Of a stretch of 64,000 nt of DNA, positions 16,733 to 24,666 are shown piece after piece (the stretch's first letter is position 1; each line of letters opens with the position of its first letter). This DNA comes from [Mycobacterium] crassicus (lineage in GTDB: Bacteria > Actinomycetota > Actinomycetes > Mycobacteriales > Mycobacteriaceae), in assembly GCF_020181615.1 (NCBI RefSeq), contig NZ_CP084029.1, positions 723,157 to 787,156 of the forward strand, written 5' to 3'. The notes under the pieces were generated by a model that saw only the letters and a list, made by a program, of their open reading frames with translations, made no database searches and was not told where the DNA came from. Made by a program: the position numbers and the translations under genes.

Positions 16733-18416
16733 AGCGGTGATCCTCCTGACGGGTCGGTGCGGCGGACAGAAACGGTGCGAACGGCGGGATCTCGTCGGCG
16801 GCGCATTCGACGCTGATCACCGACGGGCCGTCGTGGGACAGTGCGGTGCGCAGCGCGGCGCCGAATCCGCCGGTGTCGGCCGTCTCGATGGCGCCCAGTC
16901 CCGGGAACATCGACGCCAGGCCGGCGCCGAGATGGCTGGGGGTGTAGCGGTTGTAGCTGTGCAGGCCGTCGTAGAACAGTCGTTCGCGAGTCACGCACAT
17001 GCCGTGGGCGTTGTTGTTGAGCAATACGAACAGGACCGGAAGCCGATATTGCACCGCGGTGTGGATCTCCATGCCGTGCATGAAGAACGCGCCGTCACCG
17101 GCGATCACCACGGTGCGCCGGCCGCGGCCCAGCGCCGTCCCGATGCCGGCGCCGAAGCTGTACCCCATCCCGCCCATCCCCAGGGCCACCAGGAAACGAC
17201 CGCCGCGCCGCGGCGGCAGGTAGTGGATGGCCGCGGCCCCGGTGTTGCCGGCGTCGACGACGATGTCGACGCTGTCGGGAAGTTCGTGGTCGAGGGTGGC
17301 CATCGCGTCGCGATAACGGACCCCCGGTCCGGTGTAGGGCGGCGGCCGCAACTCGGTGCGCGGCATGGTGTCGGGCACCCGCAGCCACCGTGGCCGCCCC
17401 GGCCCGGACAGCTCCCGGCACAGCCGCCGCAGCGACGCCCGCAGATCGACTGTCTGCACGTGCGTGCACGGAAGATACGGTGGCGCCGAACCGATCGACA
17501 CGATACGGACGGCGGCCAGCGCGTCCTCGACGCCGGTGCGGGAGGTCACCGACAGTCGGGTGCCCACCACCAGGCACAACGCACTGGCCGCCACCGCGTC
17601 GGCGACCGAGGGGTTGCCCATCACGCCGGCCACCCCCAGTGCCGACGACGCACCGAAACCCGTTGTGCCGGAGACGTCCTTGGCGTCGGGAACACACACC
17701 ACCCGGGCCCGCAGCAGGGCACGCAGTTCCTCGAGTTCGGCCCGGGCGTCGTCGCGGGCCACCTGTTCGCCCGCGATGATCGTCACCGGGCCATGGGCCT
17801 CGCGCAGCGCGTGCAGAATCGGCTGCGGGGCGCCGACCGGTGGGCGCTCGCGACCATGGCTTCCGTTGTGCAGGCAGGTGCCGATTGTGACGGTTCCCTG
17901 CTGAACATCCTTGGGCAACAACAGCACCGCCGGCCCGCCGCGGCGGGCGGCGGCGATGGCGCGCGGCAACGCCGAGACGATGTCGTCGGGGTCGAGCACC
18001 CGCTCGCAGAACACCGACACACTCGCGAACAACGCCTGCGCGTCCAGCGCACCGTTGCGACCACTGGTGTCCTGAAAGCTGCCGCGGCCATCCATCGCCT
18101 GCGGGGCCTGGCCGACCAGCGCCAACACCGGCACCCGGCTGGCCAGTGATTCGCCGAGTCCGGCGATCAGGTTCAGTGCGCCGCCACCCGATGTCGCGGC
18201 CACCACACCCAGCCCGGCGCCGCTGCGGCTGTAGCCATCGGCCATGGTGGCGGCGCCGAACTCGTGCTTGGCCAGCACCGTGGCGATGTCGGTCCGGAAA
18301 TACGCTGCGTCGTAAAGATCTTCGATGTTCGCTCCGTCGACGCCGAAGATGTGGCGTACTCCCGCCGGCGGCAGCTGGGCGACGATGTGGTCGACCGCGG
18401 AGTGGTTCCTCGACAT
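16710..18416 (-). CDS. Thiamine diphosphate-dependent enzyme, acetolactate synthase-like
   Basis: A 568-residue protein with the three-domain ThDP architecture. Glu52 in LAKHEFGAATMADGYSR activates the cofactor; the Mg/ThDP motif GDGAFFMHGMEIH ... LLNNNAHGM is near residues 436-475. Members decarboxylate 2-oxo acids and form acyloins. It is the first gene of a four-gene biosynthetic operon (ThDP enzyme, SRPBCC, KAS III-like, aminotransferase). ATG 18416 lies 6 nt after the -10 of a SigL promoter embedded in the end of rslA, so it is probably leaderless. ATG 18443 lies inside that promoter and is less likely. Confidence 0.87.
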   Translation of the reverse strand: MSRNHSAVDHIVAQLPPAGVRHIFGVDGANIEDLYDAAYFRTDIATVLAKHEFGAATMADGYSRSGAGLGVVAATSGGGALNLIAGLGESLASRVPVLALVGQAPQAMDGRGSFQDTSGRNGALDAQALFASVSVFCERVLDPDDIVSALPRAIAAARRGGPAVLLLPKDVQQGTVTIGTCLHNGSHGRERPPVGAPQPILHALREAHGPVTIIAGEQVARDDARAELEELRALLRARVVCVPDAKDVSGTTGFGASSALGVAGVMGNPSVADAVAASALCLVVGTRLSVTSRTGVEDALAAVRIVSIGSAPPYLPCTHVQTVDLRASLRRLCRELSGPGRPRWLRVPDTMPRTELRPPPYTGPGVRYRDAMATLDHELPDSVDIVVDAGNTGAAAIHYLPPRRGGRFLVALGMGGMGYSFGAGIGTALGRGRRTVVIAGDGAFFMHGMEIHTAVQYRLPVLFVLLNNNAHGMCVTRERLFYDGLHSYNRYTPSHLGAGLASMFPGLGAIETADTGGFGAALRTALSHDGPSVISVECAADEIPPFAPFLSAAPTRQEDHRYVTAGTR

Positions 18417-18421
18417 GCCAG

Positions 18422-18450
18422 TGACACGGCGGCCGACCGGCATTGGTTCA
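18422..18450 (-). promoter_or_regulatory. SigL promoter inside the end of rslA, driving the ThDP operon
   Basis: On the minus strand, TGAACC (18445-18450), 16 nt, CGTGTCA (18422-18428). The TGA stop codon of rslA is the first half of the -35 box. It gives the downstream operon its own SigL promoter in addition to read-through from the sigL promoter. Confidence 0.78.
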
Positions 18451-19146
18451 CATGGCGCGTTCCAGCAGCACCTTGCCGTTGTCGGCGGAAACCACCTGCA
18501 CCGACGCGATCTGGTCGGTGGGCGTCGAGATGCTGCCGGCCGGTGTCGCGGTGTGCCCGGGCTGTGCCACCCAGGTCGCCAGGCGAGTCTGGGTGCCGTC
18601 ACGGTCGACGACCACCAGGGCCAGGGTGTCGTGATGCGCGGTCACCGGAGCCAGGCAGACACAGCTCAAGTCGATGAAGCTGCCCCAGGGCTCGCTGCTG
18701 ACGGCGACGGTCGAGGCCAGCGCGGTCGTGCCCACCTGCGCCATCGGCAACGCCTCCTGCGTCGAGGACGGGGACGGGGAGCCTCCGACACCGACCAGGA
18801 CTCCGATTCCCAACACCGCGGCAGCGGCACTGCCGGCCGCCCAGGTCGCCAACCGGGTCCGGCGGCGTCGGCGTCGCACCGTGCTCAGCAGCGACGGCAA
18901 CAGCTCCGGCGACAGCCGCGGAACCGCGACCGCCGGGTCGCCGTCGGCGATGGCGGCAACGGTGCTGTGTTCGAGCTGCGAGAGCAGGGCGGGTACGCCG
19001 CTGATCTCGGCGACCGCGGCCCGGCATGCCGAACAGCCGGTCAGGTGCTGCTCGTATTCGCGTCGGTCCGTCGCGGTCAGCGAACCCAGCACGTAGGCGG
19101 CGTCCCACATCGCGTAGCGGTGGCCACCGTCGATCGGGGTCGTCAT
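18448..19146 (-). CDS. rslA: Anti-sigma factor RslA (membrane zinc anti-sigma)
   Basis: A 232-residue ZAS anti-sigma factor. The zinc motif is His34-x3-Cys38-x2-Cys41 (EQHLTGCSACR), followed by one membrane helix at about 99-122 (after an RRRRRR stop-transfer) and an extracytoplasmic RskA-like domain with SCVCLAP. It binds SigL and releases it on an oxidative or envelope signal. ATG 19146 overlaps the sigL stop. The first 60 residues are strikingly like the N-terminus of the carotenoid-oxygenase fusion at 19752-21377, which points to a duplicated pair. Confidence 0.92.
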   Translation of the reverse strand: MTTPIDGGHRYAMWDAAYVLGSLTATDRREYEQHLTGCSACRAAVAEISGVPALLSQLEHSTVAAIADGDPAVAVPRLSPELLPSLLSTVRRRRRRTRLATWAAGSAAAAVLGIGVLVGVGGSPSPSSTQEALPMAQVGTTALASTVAVSSEPWGSFIDLSCVCLAPVTAHHDTLALVVVDRDGTQTRLATWVAQPGHTATPAGSISTPTDQIASVQVVSADNGKVLLERAM

Positions 19147-19676
19147 CGTGTCACCCCCATCTCCTGCAAGGCGAGTCGCAGTGCCCGCACCGCGTAGTGC
19201 AGGCGGGATTTCACCGTTCCCTCGGCGATCCCGAGGTCGTCGGCGATCTGTGTAGTACTCCATCCACGGTAATAGGACCGTTCGATCACAGCCTGGTGTT
19301 CCTTCGACAGTTGGGTCATGGCGTCGCCGATCAACATCCGATCCAGTGCGTTGTCCACTTCATCGCGAGTGGGCTGCTCTGGTGGGGCCGTCTCGTCGAA
19401 CAGGGCGACGACGTTGCGGTACTGGGCGCTGCGGCGCTCATCGATGATCATGTTGCGTGCGACGGTGCACAGCCAGGCCCGCGGCGAGCGCTCGGGGTCG
19501 CTGAAGACCTCCGGGTGCTGCCAGGCACGCAGCAGCGTCTCCTGAACGACATCCTCGGAGCGGGCCCGGTCGCCGGTCAGGCGCAGTGCGTAGCGCCACA
19601 ACACCGCGGCGTGCTCGTCGTAGAGCGTCTTCATCAACGCGGCTTCATGGTCCGGCGGAATACCGACTCGAGGCAT
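19143..19676 (-). CDS. sigL: ECF sigma factor SigL
   Basis: A 177-residue ECF sigma factor. Region 2 is LYDEHAAVLWRYALRLTGDR with SEDVVQETLLRAW; region 4 is SYYRGWSTTQIADDLGIAEG through TVKSRLHYAVRALRLALQ. It matches recalled M. tuberculosis SigL nearly residue for residue over both regions. It recognises TGAACC-N16-CGTG promoters, one of which lies just upstream, so it is autoregulated, and it is held by RslA. Five other promoters in this window fit its consensus. Confidence 0.95.
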   Translation of the reverse strand: MPRVGIPPDHEAALMKTLYDEHAAVLWRYALRLTGDRARSEDVVQETLLRAWQHPEVFSDPERSPRAWLCTVARNMIIDERRSAQYRNVVALFDETAPPEQPTRDEVDNALDRMLIGDAMTQLSKEHQAVIERSYYRGWSTTQIADDLGIAEGTVKSRLHYAVRALRLALQEMGVTR

Positions 19677-19695
19677 GGGGTCACCTCCTGCCTAA

Positions 19696-19724
19696 TAACA
19701 CGGGATGGGCGCCCGGGGGGTTCA
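19696..19724 (-). promoter_or_regulatory. SigL autoregulatory promoter
   Basis: On the minus strand, TGAACC (19719-19724), 16 nt, CGTGTTA (19696-19702): a perfect match to the SigL consensus, 20 nt before the sigL start. The GGAGGTGACC Shine-Dalgarno follows. Confidence 0.88.
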
Positions 19725-19751
19725 TGCGCCGCACCCGTGTGCCCACAAAAA

Positions 19752-21377
19752 TCAGTCCGGCATCCAGTTCCCGTGGAAGCCGTGCGGAACGCGCCGCGGC
19801 AGCCGCACCCGGGCGGCCGGCTTGGCGTCGAAGTCGGTGGCGTCGATGATCACCAGGTCGCTGCCATCGCGCACCGGGTCATAGACGTAGGTCAGATACC
19901 AGCCGGCCGATTCGTCGGACTGACCCGGCGCGGGTGCGAATACCGCCTCACCGGGCGCACCGGCCAGGCCGTTGACACCGAACCGGTGCACCTGCGCGTC
20001 GCCGCGAGCCAGGTCGTAGCGGATCAGGCTGTTGTTGGTGACCGTGACGGCGTAGCGGGCGTCGGCGCCGACCAACCGATCATCGACGCGGGGGAACTCG
20101 ATGTCGCGGTCGTCGAGCTGGACCTCCTGCACCACCCCGGATCCCAGGTTGACCGTCCAGCGCCACAGCACGGCGTCGGTCTCGAAATCGCTGTTGTTGC
20201 GCCACATCTCCGGGTAGCGGACGGTGTGCAGCACGATCGCGTCACCGCTGGCCGATGGTGCGTCGAACGCGTTGACGATGTGGAAGACGTAGCAGGGGTC
20301 GATGTCGAACCAGCGCACCGGACCGTACGGGTCATCGCGGCGCAGCACCCCCAGCCGCGCGCCGTAGTGCTCATCCCAGCGGAACGGCAGGTCGCGTTCG
20401 TAGCGGGCGGTGAGTGCGACATCCAGGTTGAACACCAGCGGCAGATCCATGAATACGACGTGTTCGGCGGTCAGCGCGAAGTCGTGCATCAACGTCATCC
20501 CGGGCACGTCGATCGAGCGGCGGATGACGAGGTCGCCGTCGGCGTTGGCGCGGTAGTAGTTGACGTGCGGATCGAAGAGGTCGCCATGGCCGAAGAAATG
20601 CAGCTCGCCGGTGACCGGGCAGATCTTGGGGTGTGCGGCCATGGAGTCGGCCAGCTTGCCGGCGAAGTCGTAGACGCCCAATGTCTGCAGGTCGTTGGTG
20701 ATCTCATACGGCAGCGAGGACTCCATCAGCGCCAGGGTCTTGCCGGCGTGGCGGATCACGTGGGTGTTGGCCACGCTGGAGTGCAGGTCGCGACTGCCGT
20801 CGGGCTTGAAGAGCTGCAGCGGTTGCCCGAAGCTCTCGGTGCGCACCCAGCGGTTGCGGTACCAGGCCGCCCGGCCGTTCTCCAGCCGGACCCCGTGGAC
20901 CATGCCGTCACCGGTGCACCAGTGGCCGCCCGCTTCGCGCGGGTTGGGGCCGTTGCGCAGGTACCAGCCATTCAGCTCGGCCGGGACGTTGCCTTCTACC
21001 GGCAGGTCGAACGCGGTGAGTTCGTCGGGGACCGGGGCGTAGTTGCCGGTGCGGAAGATCGGCAGCACGGTCTCCGGCGGCTGCATCACGGCGACGGATC
21101 CGCTGGATTCCGAGCGATCCGAGCCGTTGTATCGGTAGGTGGTCTGTGCGCCCTGGCCGGTCCGTACGGCCAGCTCGTCGTCTTCGATGGCTCCGGCGAA
21201 GTCGTCGGGGTTCAGCAGCGACAGCATCGCCGGCATCCCGGACAGTTCGTCCACCGAGTCCCGGCAGGACGGGCACTGGTCGAGGTGCGTTTCGAACTCG
21301 CGGTGATCGGACGCCGACAGCGATCCCAGCACGTAGGCGGCATCCCACAGGGCGTACTCGTGGCGAGAGGCGGTCAT
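19752..21377 (-). CDS. Zinc anti-sigma domain fused to a carotenoid cleavage oxygenase
   Basis: A 541-residue chimera. Residues 1-60 are a ZAS anti-sigma domain with His31-x3-Cys35-x2-Cys38 (ETHLDQCPSCR), closely like RslA (shared WDAAYVLGSL). There is no membrane helix. From about residue 100 the protein is a carotenoid cleavage dioxygenase propeller with four iron ligands: His249 (MAAHPKICPVTGE), His298 (TLMHDFALT), His366 (YVFHIVNAFD) and His535 (HGFHGNWMP), plus the RNGPNP signature near 141. It should be cytosolic and may couple carotenoid or apocarotenoid oxidation to sigma-factor release (inference). The start overlaps the sigma4-only stop in ATGA. I know of no described protein with this architecture. 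Confidence 0.9.
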   Translation of the reverse strand: MTASRHEYALWDAAYVLGSLSASDHREFETHLDQCPSCRDSVDELSGMPAMLSLLNPDDFAGAIEDDELAVRTGQGAQTTYRYNGSDRSESSGSVAVMQPPETVLPIFRTGNYAPVPDELTAFDLPVEGNVPAELNGWYLRNGPNPREAGGHWCTGDGMVHGVRLENGRAAWYRNRWVRTESFGQPLQLFKPDGSRDLHSSVANTHVIRHAGKTLALMESSLPYEITNDLQTLGVYDFAGKLADSMAAHPKICPVTGELHFFGHGDLFDPHVNYYRANADGDLVIRRSIDVPGMTLMHDFALTAEHVVFMDLPLVFNLDVALTARYERDLPFRWDEHYGARLGVLRRDDPYGPVRWFDIDPCYVFHIVNAFDAPSASGDAIVLHTVRYPEMWRNNSDFETDAVLWRWTVNLGSGVVQEVQLDDRDIEFPRVDDRLVGADARYAVTVTNNSLIRYDLARGDAQVHRFGVNGLAGAPGEAVFAPAPGQSDESAGWYLTYVYDPVRDGSDLVIIDATDFDAKPAARVRLPRRVPHGFHGNWMPD

Positions 21378-21655
21378 GGCGCCACCCCCATGTCACGCAG
21401 GGTCCGCTGCAGGGTGCGCAGCGCGTAGTGCAGTTGTACTTTCACGGTGGCTTCGGCGATGCCCAAGTCGGCGGCGATCTGTCCGGTGGTCCAGCCGTGG
21501 AAGTAGGCCCGACCGAGCAGCACCCGGTTGTCGGAGGACAGTTGCGCCAAGGCGTGGGTGACCTGGGTGCGGGCGTCGTGTTGGCTAGGGCTCACGGCGT
21601 GCGGGGACAGGCCCTGTCTGCCGAGGCGGGCCCAGCCGGCGTCGTCGGCGGTCAT
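21374..21655 (-). CDS. Sigma region-4-only protein, SigL paralogue without region 2
   Basis: A 93-residue protein from ATG 21655. Its last 55 residues (RAYFHGWTTGQIAADLGIAE, then VKVQLHYALRTLQRTLRDMG) align with region 4 of SigL, the helix-turn-helix that reads the -35 element. Region 2 is absent and there is no room for it upstream. It cannot direct initiation alone; it may bind the ZAS domain of the downstream fusion, titrate RslA or sit on TGAACC boxes. It overlaps both neighbours by four bases. A longer frame from GTG 21772 is open but not sigma-like upstream. Confidence 0.82.
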   Translation of the reverse strand: MTADDAGWARLGRQGLSPHAVSPSQHDARTQVTHALAQLSSDNRVLLGRAYFHGWTTGQIAADLGIAEATVKVQLHYALRTLQRTLRDMGVAP

Positions 21656-21768
21656 GTGCCCAACAGCCGTGACCAGGCACGACGGCGCCGGCCGCACGTG
21701 CGGGACTGCGCGGCCGGGGCCTGCTCGCGGTCGAGTGTCGATATGTCGCTGGTTCTCCCGATACCCAT
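21652..21768 (-). CDS. Possible 38-residue leader ORF before the sigma4-only gene
   Basis: ATG 21768 (MGIGRTSDISTLDREQ), about 20 nt after a SigL -10 box and preceded by GGGAGG, reads 38 basic residues ending SRLLGT. Its stop overlaps the ATG of the sigma4-only gene (ATGA). It could be a coupled small protein or a translational leader. No family recognised. Confidence 0.4.
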   Translation of the reverse strand: MGIGRTSDISTLDREQAPAAQSRTCGRRRRAWSRLLGT

Positions 21769-21786
21769 ACACCAGCCTCCCGGAAG

Positions 21787-21815
21787 TGACACGAGGCGAC
21801 GGCTCGTTCGGTTCA
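21787..21815 (-). promoter_or_regulatory. SigL promoter for the sigma4-only/carotenoid-oxygenase unit
   Basis: On the minus strand, TGAACC (21810-21815), 16 nt, CGTGTCA (21787-21793). It puts the rearranged sigma/anti-sigma pair under SigL control. Confidence 0.82.
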
Positions 21816-21886
21816 CATCAGGTTTGTTCCAGTGTGTGCCTCGCGGCTCGGCGGCGGTAGGGGCCGGGGAATCTTTGACGGTGCGG

Positions 21887-22678
21887 CTAATTCGGGTTTT
21901 CCGGTGTGGTGGTCACCAGCGTCAGCTCCCAGGCGGCGAGCCACGGCTTGATCGACTGCCCGACGGAGTATTGGTGGGGGCCGTCGCAGGTGGGCTCGGA
22001 GTAGTCGCCGTTGGACACCGCGGTGAAGATCCCGACCGCTTGCGCGGTGCCATCGGGCTGGATCTGGTACACCGGCCCGCCGGAGTCACCGCAGGTGCCG
22101 GTGGCGGTGAACCGGACCTTGTTCTCCTCGCTGGCGACCACCGGCCCGCACATCGCGCCGCCACTGCGGATCCCGAAATGGCAAAGGGTGTCGCCGATTT
22201 CGACACGGTCGGCGAGACCGGTCACCGGATGCCCGTCGATCTCGGAGGTCAGCGGAATCTTGCCGGGGTGATCGATGGTGATCAGGCCGATGTCGAAGTC
22301 GTTCCAGTCGTTGCCGTCGTAGACGCTTTCGGTGAAGGTGCCGACGACCGGGTATTTGTAGAGGCCGCCGTGGTGCACGGCCACCTTCCCGGGCCCGCCG
22401 GGCTTGTTGCAGTGGCCGGCCGACAGCAGCCCGGGCTGGCCGTCCTTGGTGCGCACCAGGAAACCCGCGGTGCAGCTGATGTTGTCGGAGCCGTCGGCCG
22501 GGCTGACGTTGATGCCGATCCCGGGGCCGAGAGTCTTGGCGGTCGGCATGGGGATCGGCTGGCGGATCGGGTGGGTGTGGTTGACCCAGATCGCGCTGGC
22601 GAGGATCGCAGTGAAGACGGTAGCGACGGTCAGCCGGCTGGCCAGGGTTTTCAGCGAGCGCTTCGGCGACGCGGGCAT
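21887..22678 (-). CDS. Secreted or membrane-anchored trypsin-like serine protease (S1 family)
   Basis: A 263-residue protein with an N-terminal signal/anchor helix (TVATVFTAILASAIWVNH) and a chymotrypsin-fold domain. The triad is visible: His in LLSAGHCNKPGG, Asp in WNDFDIGLITID, Ser in CGDSGGPVYQ. Cysteines near the His and the Ser suggest disulfides, fitting an extracytoplasmic site. It has the layout of Streptomyces-type secreted S1 proteases. It lies just upstream of the SigL unit on the same strand, with about 70 nt between, and has no SigL box of its own. ATG 22678 gives the shortest sensible signal sequence. Confidence 0.86.
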   Translation of the reverse strand: MPASPKRSLKTLASRLTVATVFTAILASAIWVNHTHPIRQPIPMPTAKTLGPGIGINVSPADGSDNISCTAGFLVRTKDGQPGLLSAGHCNKPGGPGKVAVHHGGLYKYPVVGTFTESVYDGNDWNDFDIGLITIDHPGKIPLTSEIDGHPVTGLADRVEIGDTLCHFGIRSGGAMCGPVVASEENKVRFTATGTCGDSGGPVYQIQPDGTAQAVGIFTAVSNGDYSEPTCDGPHQYSVGQSIKPWLAAWELTLVTTTPENPN

Positions 22679-22775
22679 CAAATGACTGTACTGAGCGGTG
22701 GTGTCATGCCGGGATTGACGGGCGATTTGCGCGCACAATGGAGCGCAGGGGGGAGTCGTTATGGAGGTGTCAACG

Positions 22776-23525
22776 ATGAGTACCGCGAATCGATCCCAGA
22801 CCACCACCCGGATGTTCGCCAGGGTGGTCGGACCCTTCTTGGCAATCATGATGGCAACCGCCGCGGCGCGCGTCCCGGAGCTGTGGACGCAGGCCGCGAG
22901 TTGGTCCGCCGACACCTTGTGGACCTGGTCGGCCGGGGCGTTCACGTTGATCGCCGGGTTGGTTGTGGTGGCGCTGCACCCGTACTGGCGGGGTGTCGCC
23001 GCGTTCAGCGTGTCCGCGCTCGGTTGGCTGACCGCGATCAAGGGGGCGTCGCTGGTGGCGTTCCCGGCGACGCTGTTGTCCGTACCCGCCGACACCATGG
23101 GCGAGGTCGGGGTGTTCCGCGTTGTGTATGTCGCGTTTGCGGTGTTGGGGCTTTATCTGACGTGGGTCGGATGGGCTCCGGGGGAGCGTGGGCATGCGGC
23201 GCCGGAGGGGAAGGCGGAGGGGGGAGTTACGGCACGCGGCGTGAGGGGCGGCCGTTTCACAGTCCGGGGAATGGAATCACCCAGCTTCTCCGGAGATGTT
23301 CGGAATCGGGATTCCAAGGGGCTGTCAAGTTCGACGGGGGGATATCGCCGCGGAACGGCGCCGGGTCGGTCTTGGTTGAAGGAACTCACCCACGTTGTGG
23401 CAGCCAGATCCGGGATATTCGTCCATGCCATATGCGGGTGCGGCGCAGAGGAGACCGCGATCTACTGCGAACAGTGCTGGGCCTTGATGGGAGACATCGC
23501 CAGGTACGCCGTGGCTAACCACTAA
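22776..23525 (+). CDS. Membrane protein with a C-terminal extension formed at the island edge
   Basis: A 249-residue frame from ATG 22776, chosen because GGAGGTG lies 6 nt upstream (ATG 22761 is the alternative). Residues 1-130 contain four hydrophobic segments, a compact four-helix membrane protein. From about residue 140 the composition changes to polar, low-complexity sequence, and the protein ends with a Cys-rich tail (CGCGAEETAIYCEQC). This change coincides with the onset of lower-GC DNA, so the native gene probably ended near 23220 and now reads into island DNA. The Cys tail could instead be a real zinc ribbon. Confidence 0.6.
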   Translation: MSTANRSQTTTRMFARVVGPFLAIMMATAAARVPELWTQAASWSADTLWTWSAGAFTLIAGLVVVALHPYWRGVAAFSVSALGWLTAIKGASLVAFPATLLSVPADTMGEVGVFRVVYVAFAVLGLYLTWVGWAPGERGHAAPEGKAEGGVTARGVRGGRFTVRGMESPSFSGDVRNRDSKGLSSSTGGYRRGTAPGRSWLKELTHVVAARSGIFVHAICGCGAEETAIYCEQCWALMGDIARYAVANH

Positions 23526-23568
23526 CCACGAGCAGCGTCGACTGCAACCTGGAGTCGGCGGAATCGTC

Positions 23569-24504
23569 GTGATTGGTGTATTTAGGACACAGTCGCTGGA
23601 GTCATTGCATTATTTGGAGCTTGCTGGAATCGTGGCGGGCGTGCCAGCTTCTTTTACAAGTATTCTCTGCGGCTACCGGCGAAAGACCGGTAAGCCGAAT
23701 ACTTCCGATAGTAACGATGATCTATCCGTCGAGTTGGGGATTGAATTATTCGACAGGTTGGGTATACCGCGCTCCAAAATTGCACCCGACGATCCGGGGT
23801 CGGATATGGAGGAGCAAATTATCAATGTGTTGAAAGCGCTTCGCCCGGACCTCCGCGTGGAGCGCTCCCGTGCTGCGAAGGAGTTTTCCCAGTACGCACA
23901 CCTGGCTGTTTTTGCAAGGTTTGAAAAGGATTTCCCGAATCTAACTCCACGCCTCGACTCGCTGGCCAGTGATGTTCTTGGCGTTGACCTTGGGGCGAAG
24001 AAAAAAGTGATCGACCGCCGCATGCGGGACCTGGCAGCGGCCGCTGAGCAGCAAATGCGGATGAAAGAAGCCCTGGTTCAGCAGATGCCTGAGGAGTCAC
24101 TTCTGAAGATTGATATCTCGGTAGCCGTTCCTCGAACAAATGGTCCGGACGAACTTGCCATCGCGCTCTCGTCCAAATGGTCGTTGCGGACTGATCGCGC
24201 ACAGGATTGTGTATCACAGGGGCACAAACTGGTTGCTCAAAGACGCGGAAAGATGCCGCATTTCGGGGTTGTGACAATTGAACCGCGGCCGTCGATGCTG
24301 AAAATATTAGCAGACGGATCAGGGGCGATTGACTTCGTATATCACCTTGATCTTCCGGCGTTGTCAGACGCCATCGATGCTGTTGCTGCTACTAGGCGAA
24401 CGTCATGGTCGCCTGGTCGCACTTTCAAACGTCTCATCACGCAAAACCGCTTGCGTGATTTCGAGCAACTTCTGCGGGAGGTTCAACGCATCCCCGGGCC
24501 CTGA
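23569..24504 (+). CDS. NgoMIV-type type II restriction endonuclease
   Basis: A 311-residue protein. The C-terminal half carries IALSSKWSLRTDRAQD followed by KMPHFGVVTIEPRPS and IDFVYHLDLPAL, which matches the recalled NgoMIV sequence (ISCKWTIRSDRAQN, VVVTAEPTPS, IDCVYHFALYEL) in order and spacing; EFSQYAHLAVFA in the middle also aligns. The SSK lysine and the Asp in LLKIDISVAVPR would be the PD...SxK catalytic pair, although the Asp-to-Lys gap (about 22 residues) is shorter than in NgoMIV. NgoMIV cuts GCCGGC as a tetramer, so this enzyme probably does too. GTG 23569 is used; low-GC codons mark it as acquired. Confidence 0.85.
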   Translation: MIGVFRTQSLESLHYLELAGIVAGVPASFTSILCGYRRKTGKPNTSDSNDDLSVELGIELFDRLGIPRSKIAPDDPGSDMEEQIINVLKALRPDLRVERSRAAKEFSQYAHLAVFARFEKDFPNLTPRLDSLASDVLGVDLGAKKKVIDRRMRDLAAAAEQQMRMKEALVQQMPEESLLKIDISVAVPRTNGPDELAIALSSKWSLRTDRAQDCVSQGHKLVAQRRGKMPHFGVVTIEPRPSMLKILADGSGAIDFVYHLDLPALSDAIDAVAATRRTSWSPGRTFKRLITQNRLRDFEQLLREVQRIPGP

Positions 24505-24666
24505 GACATTTAGTTCCCAACCTTGTTCGTCTGGGCTCCGTTTCTTCGACCTGGAGATCACCGCATCGATCGACGCCGAAGCTTGGAGAGTCGACCTAGC
24601 TTGCCTGCGACGCTTGCTCCGCCCAGATTCGTGTTGCCCCCTGGAAAGGGTTCGGCGCAGCCGTGG

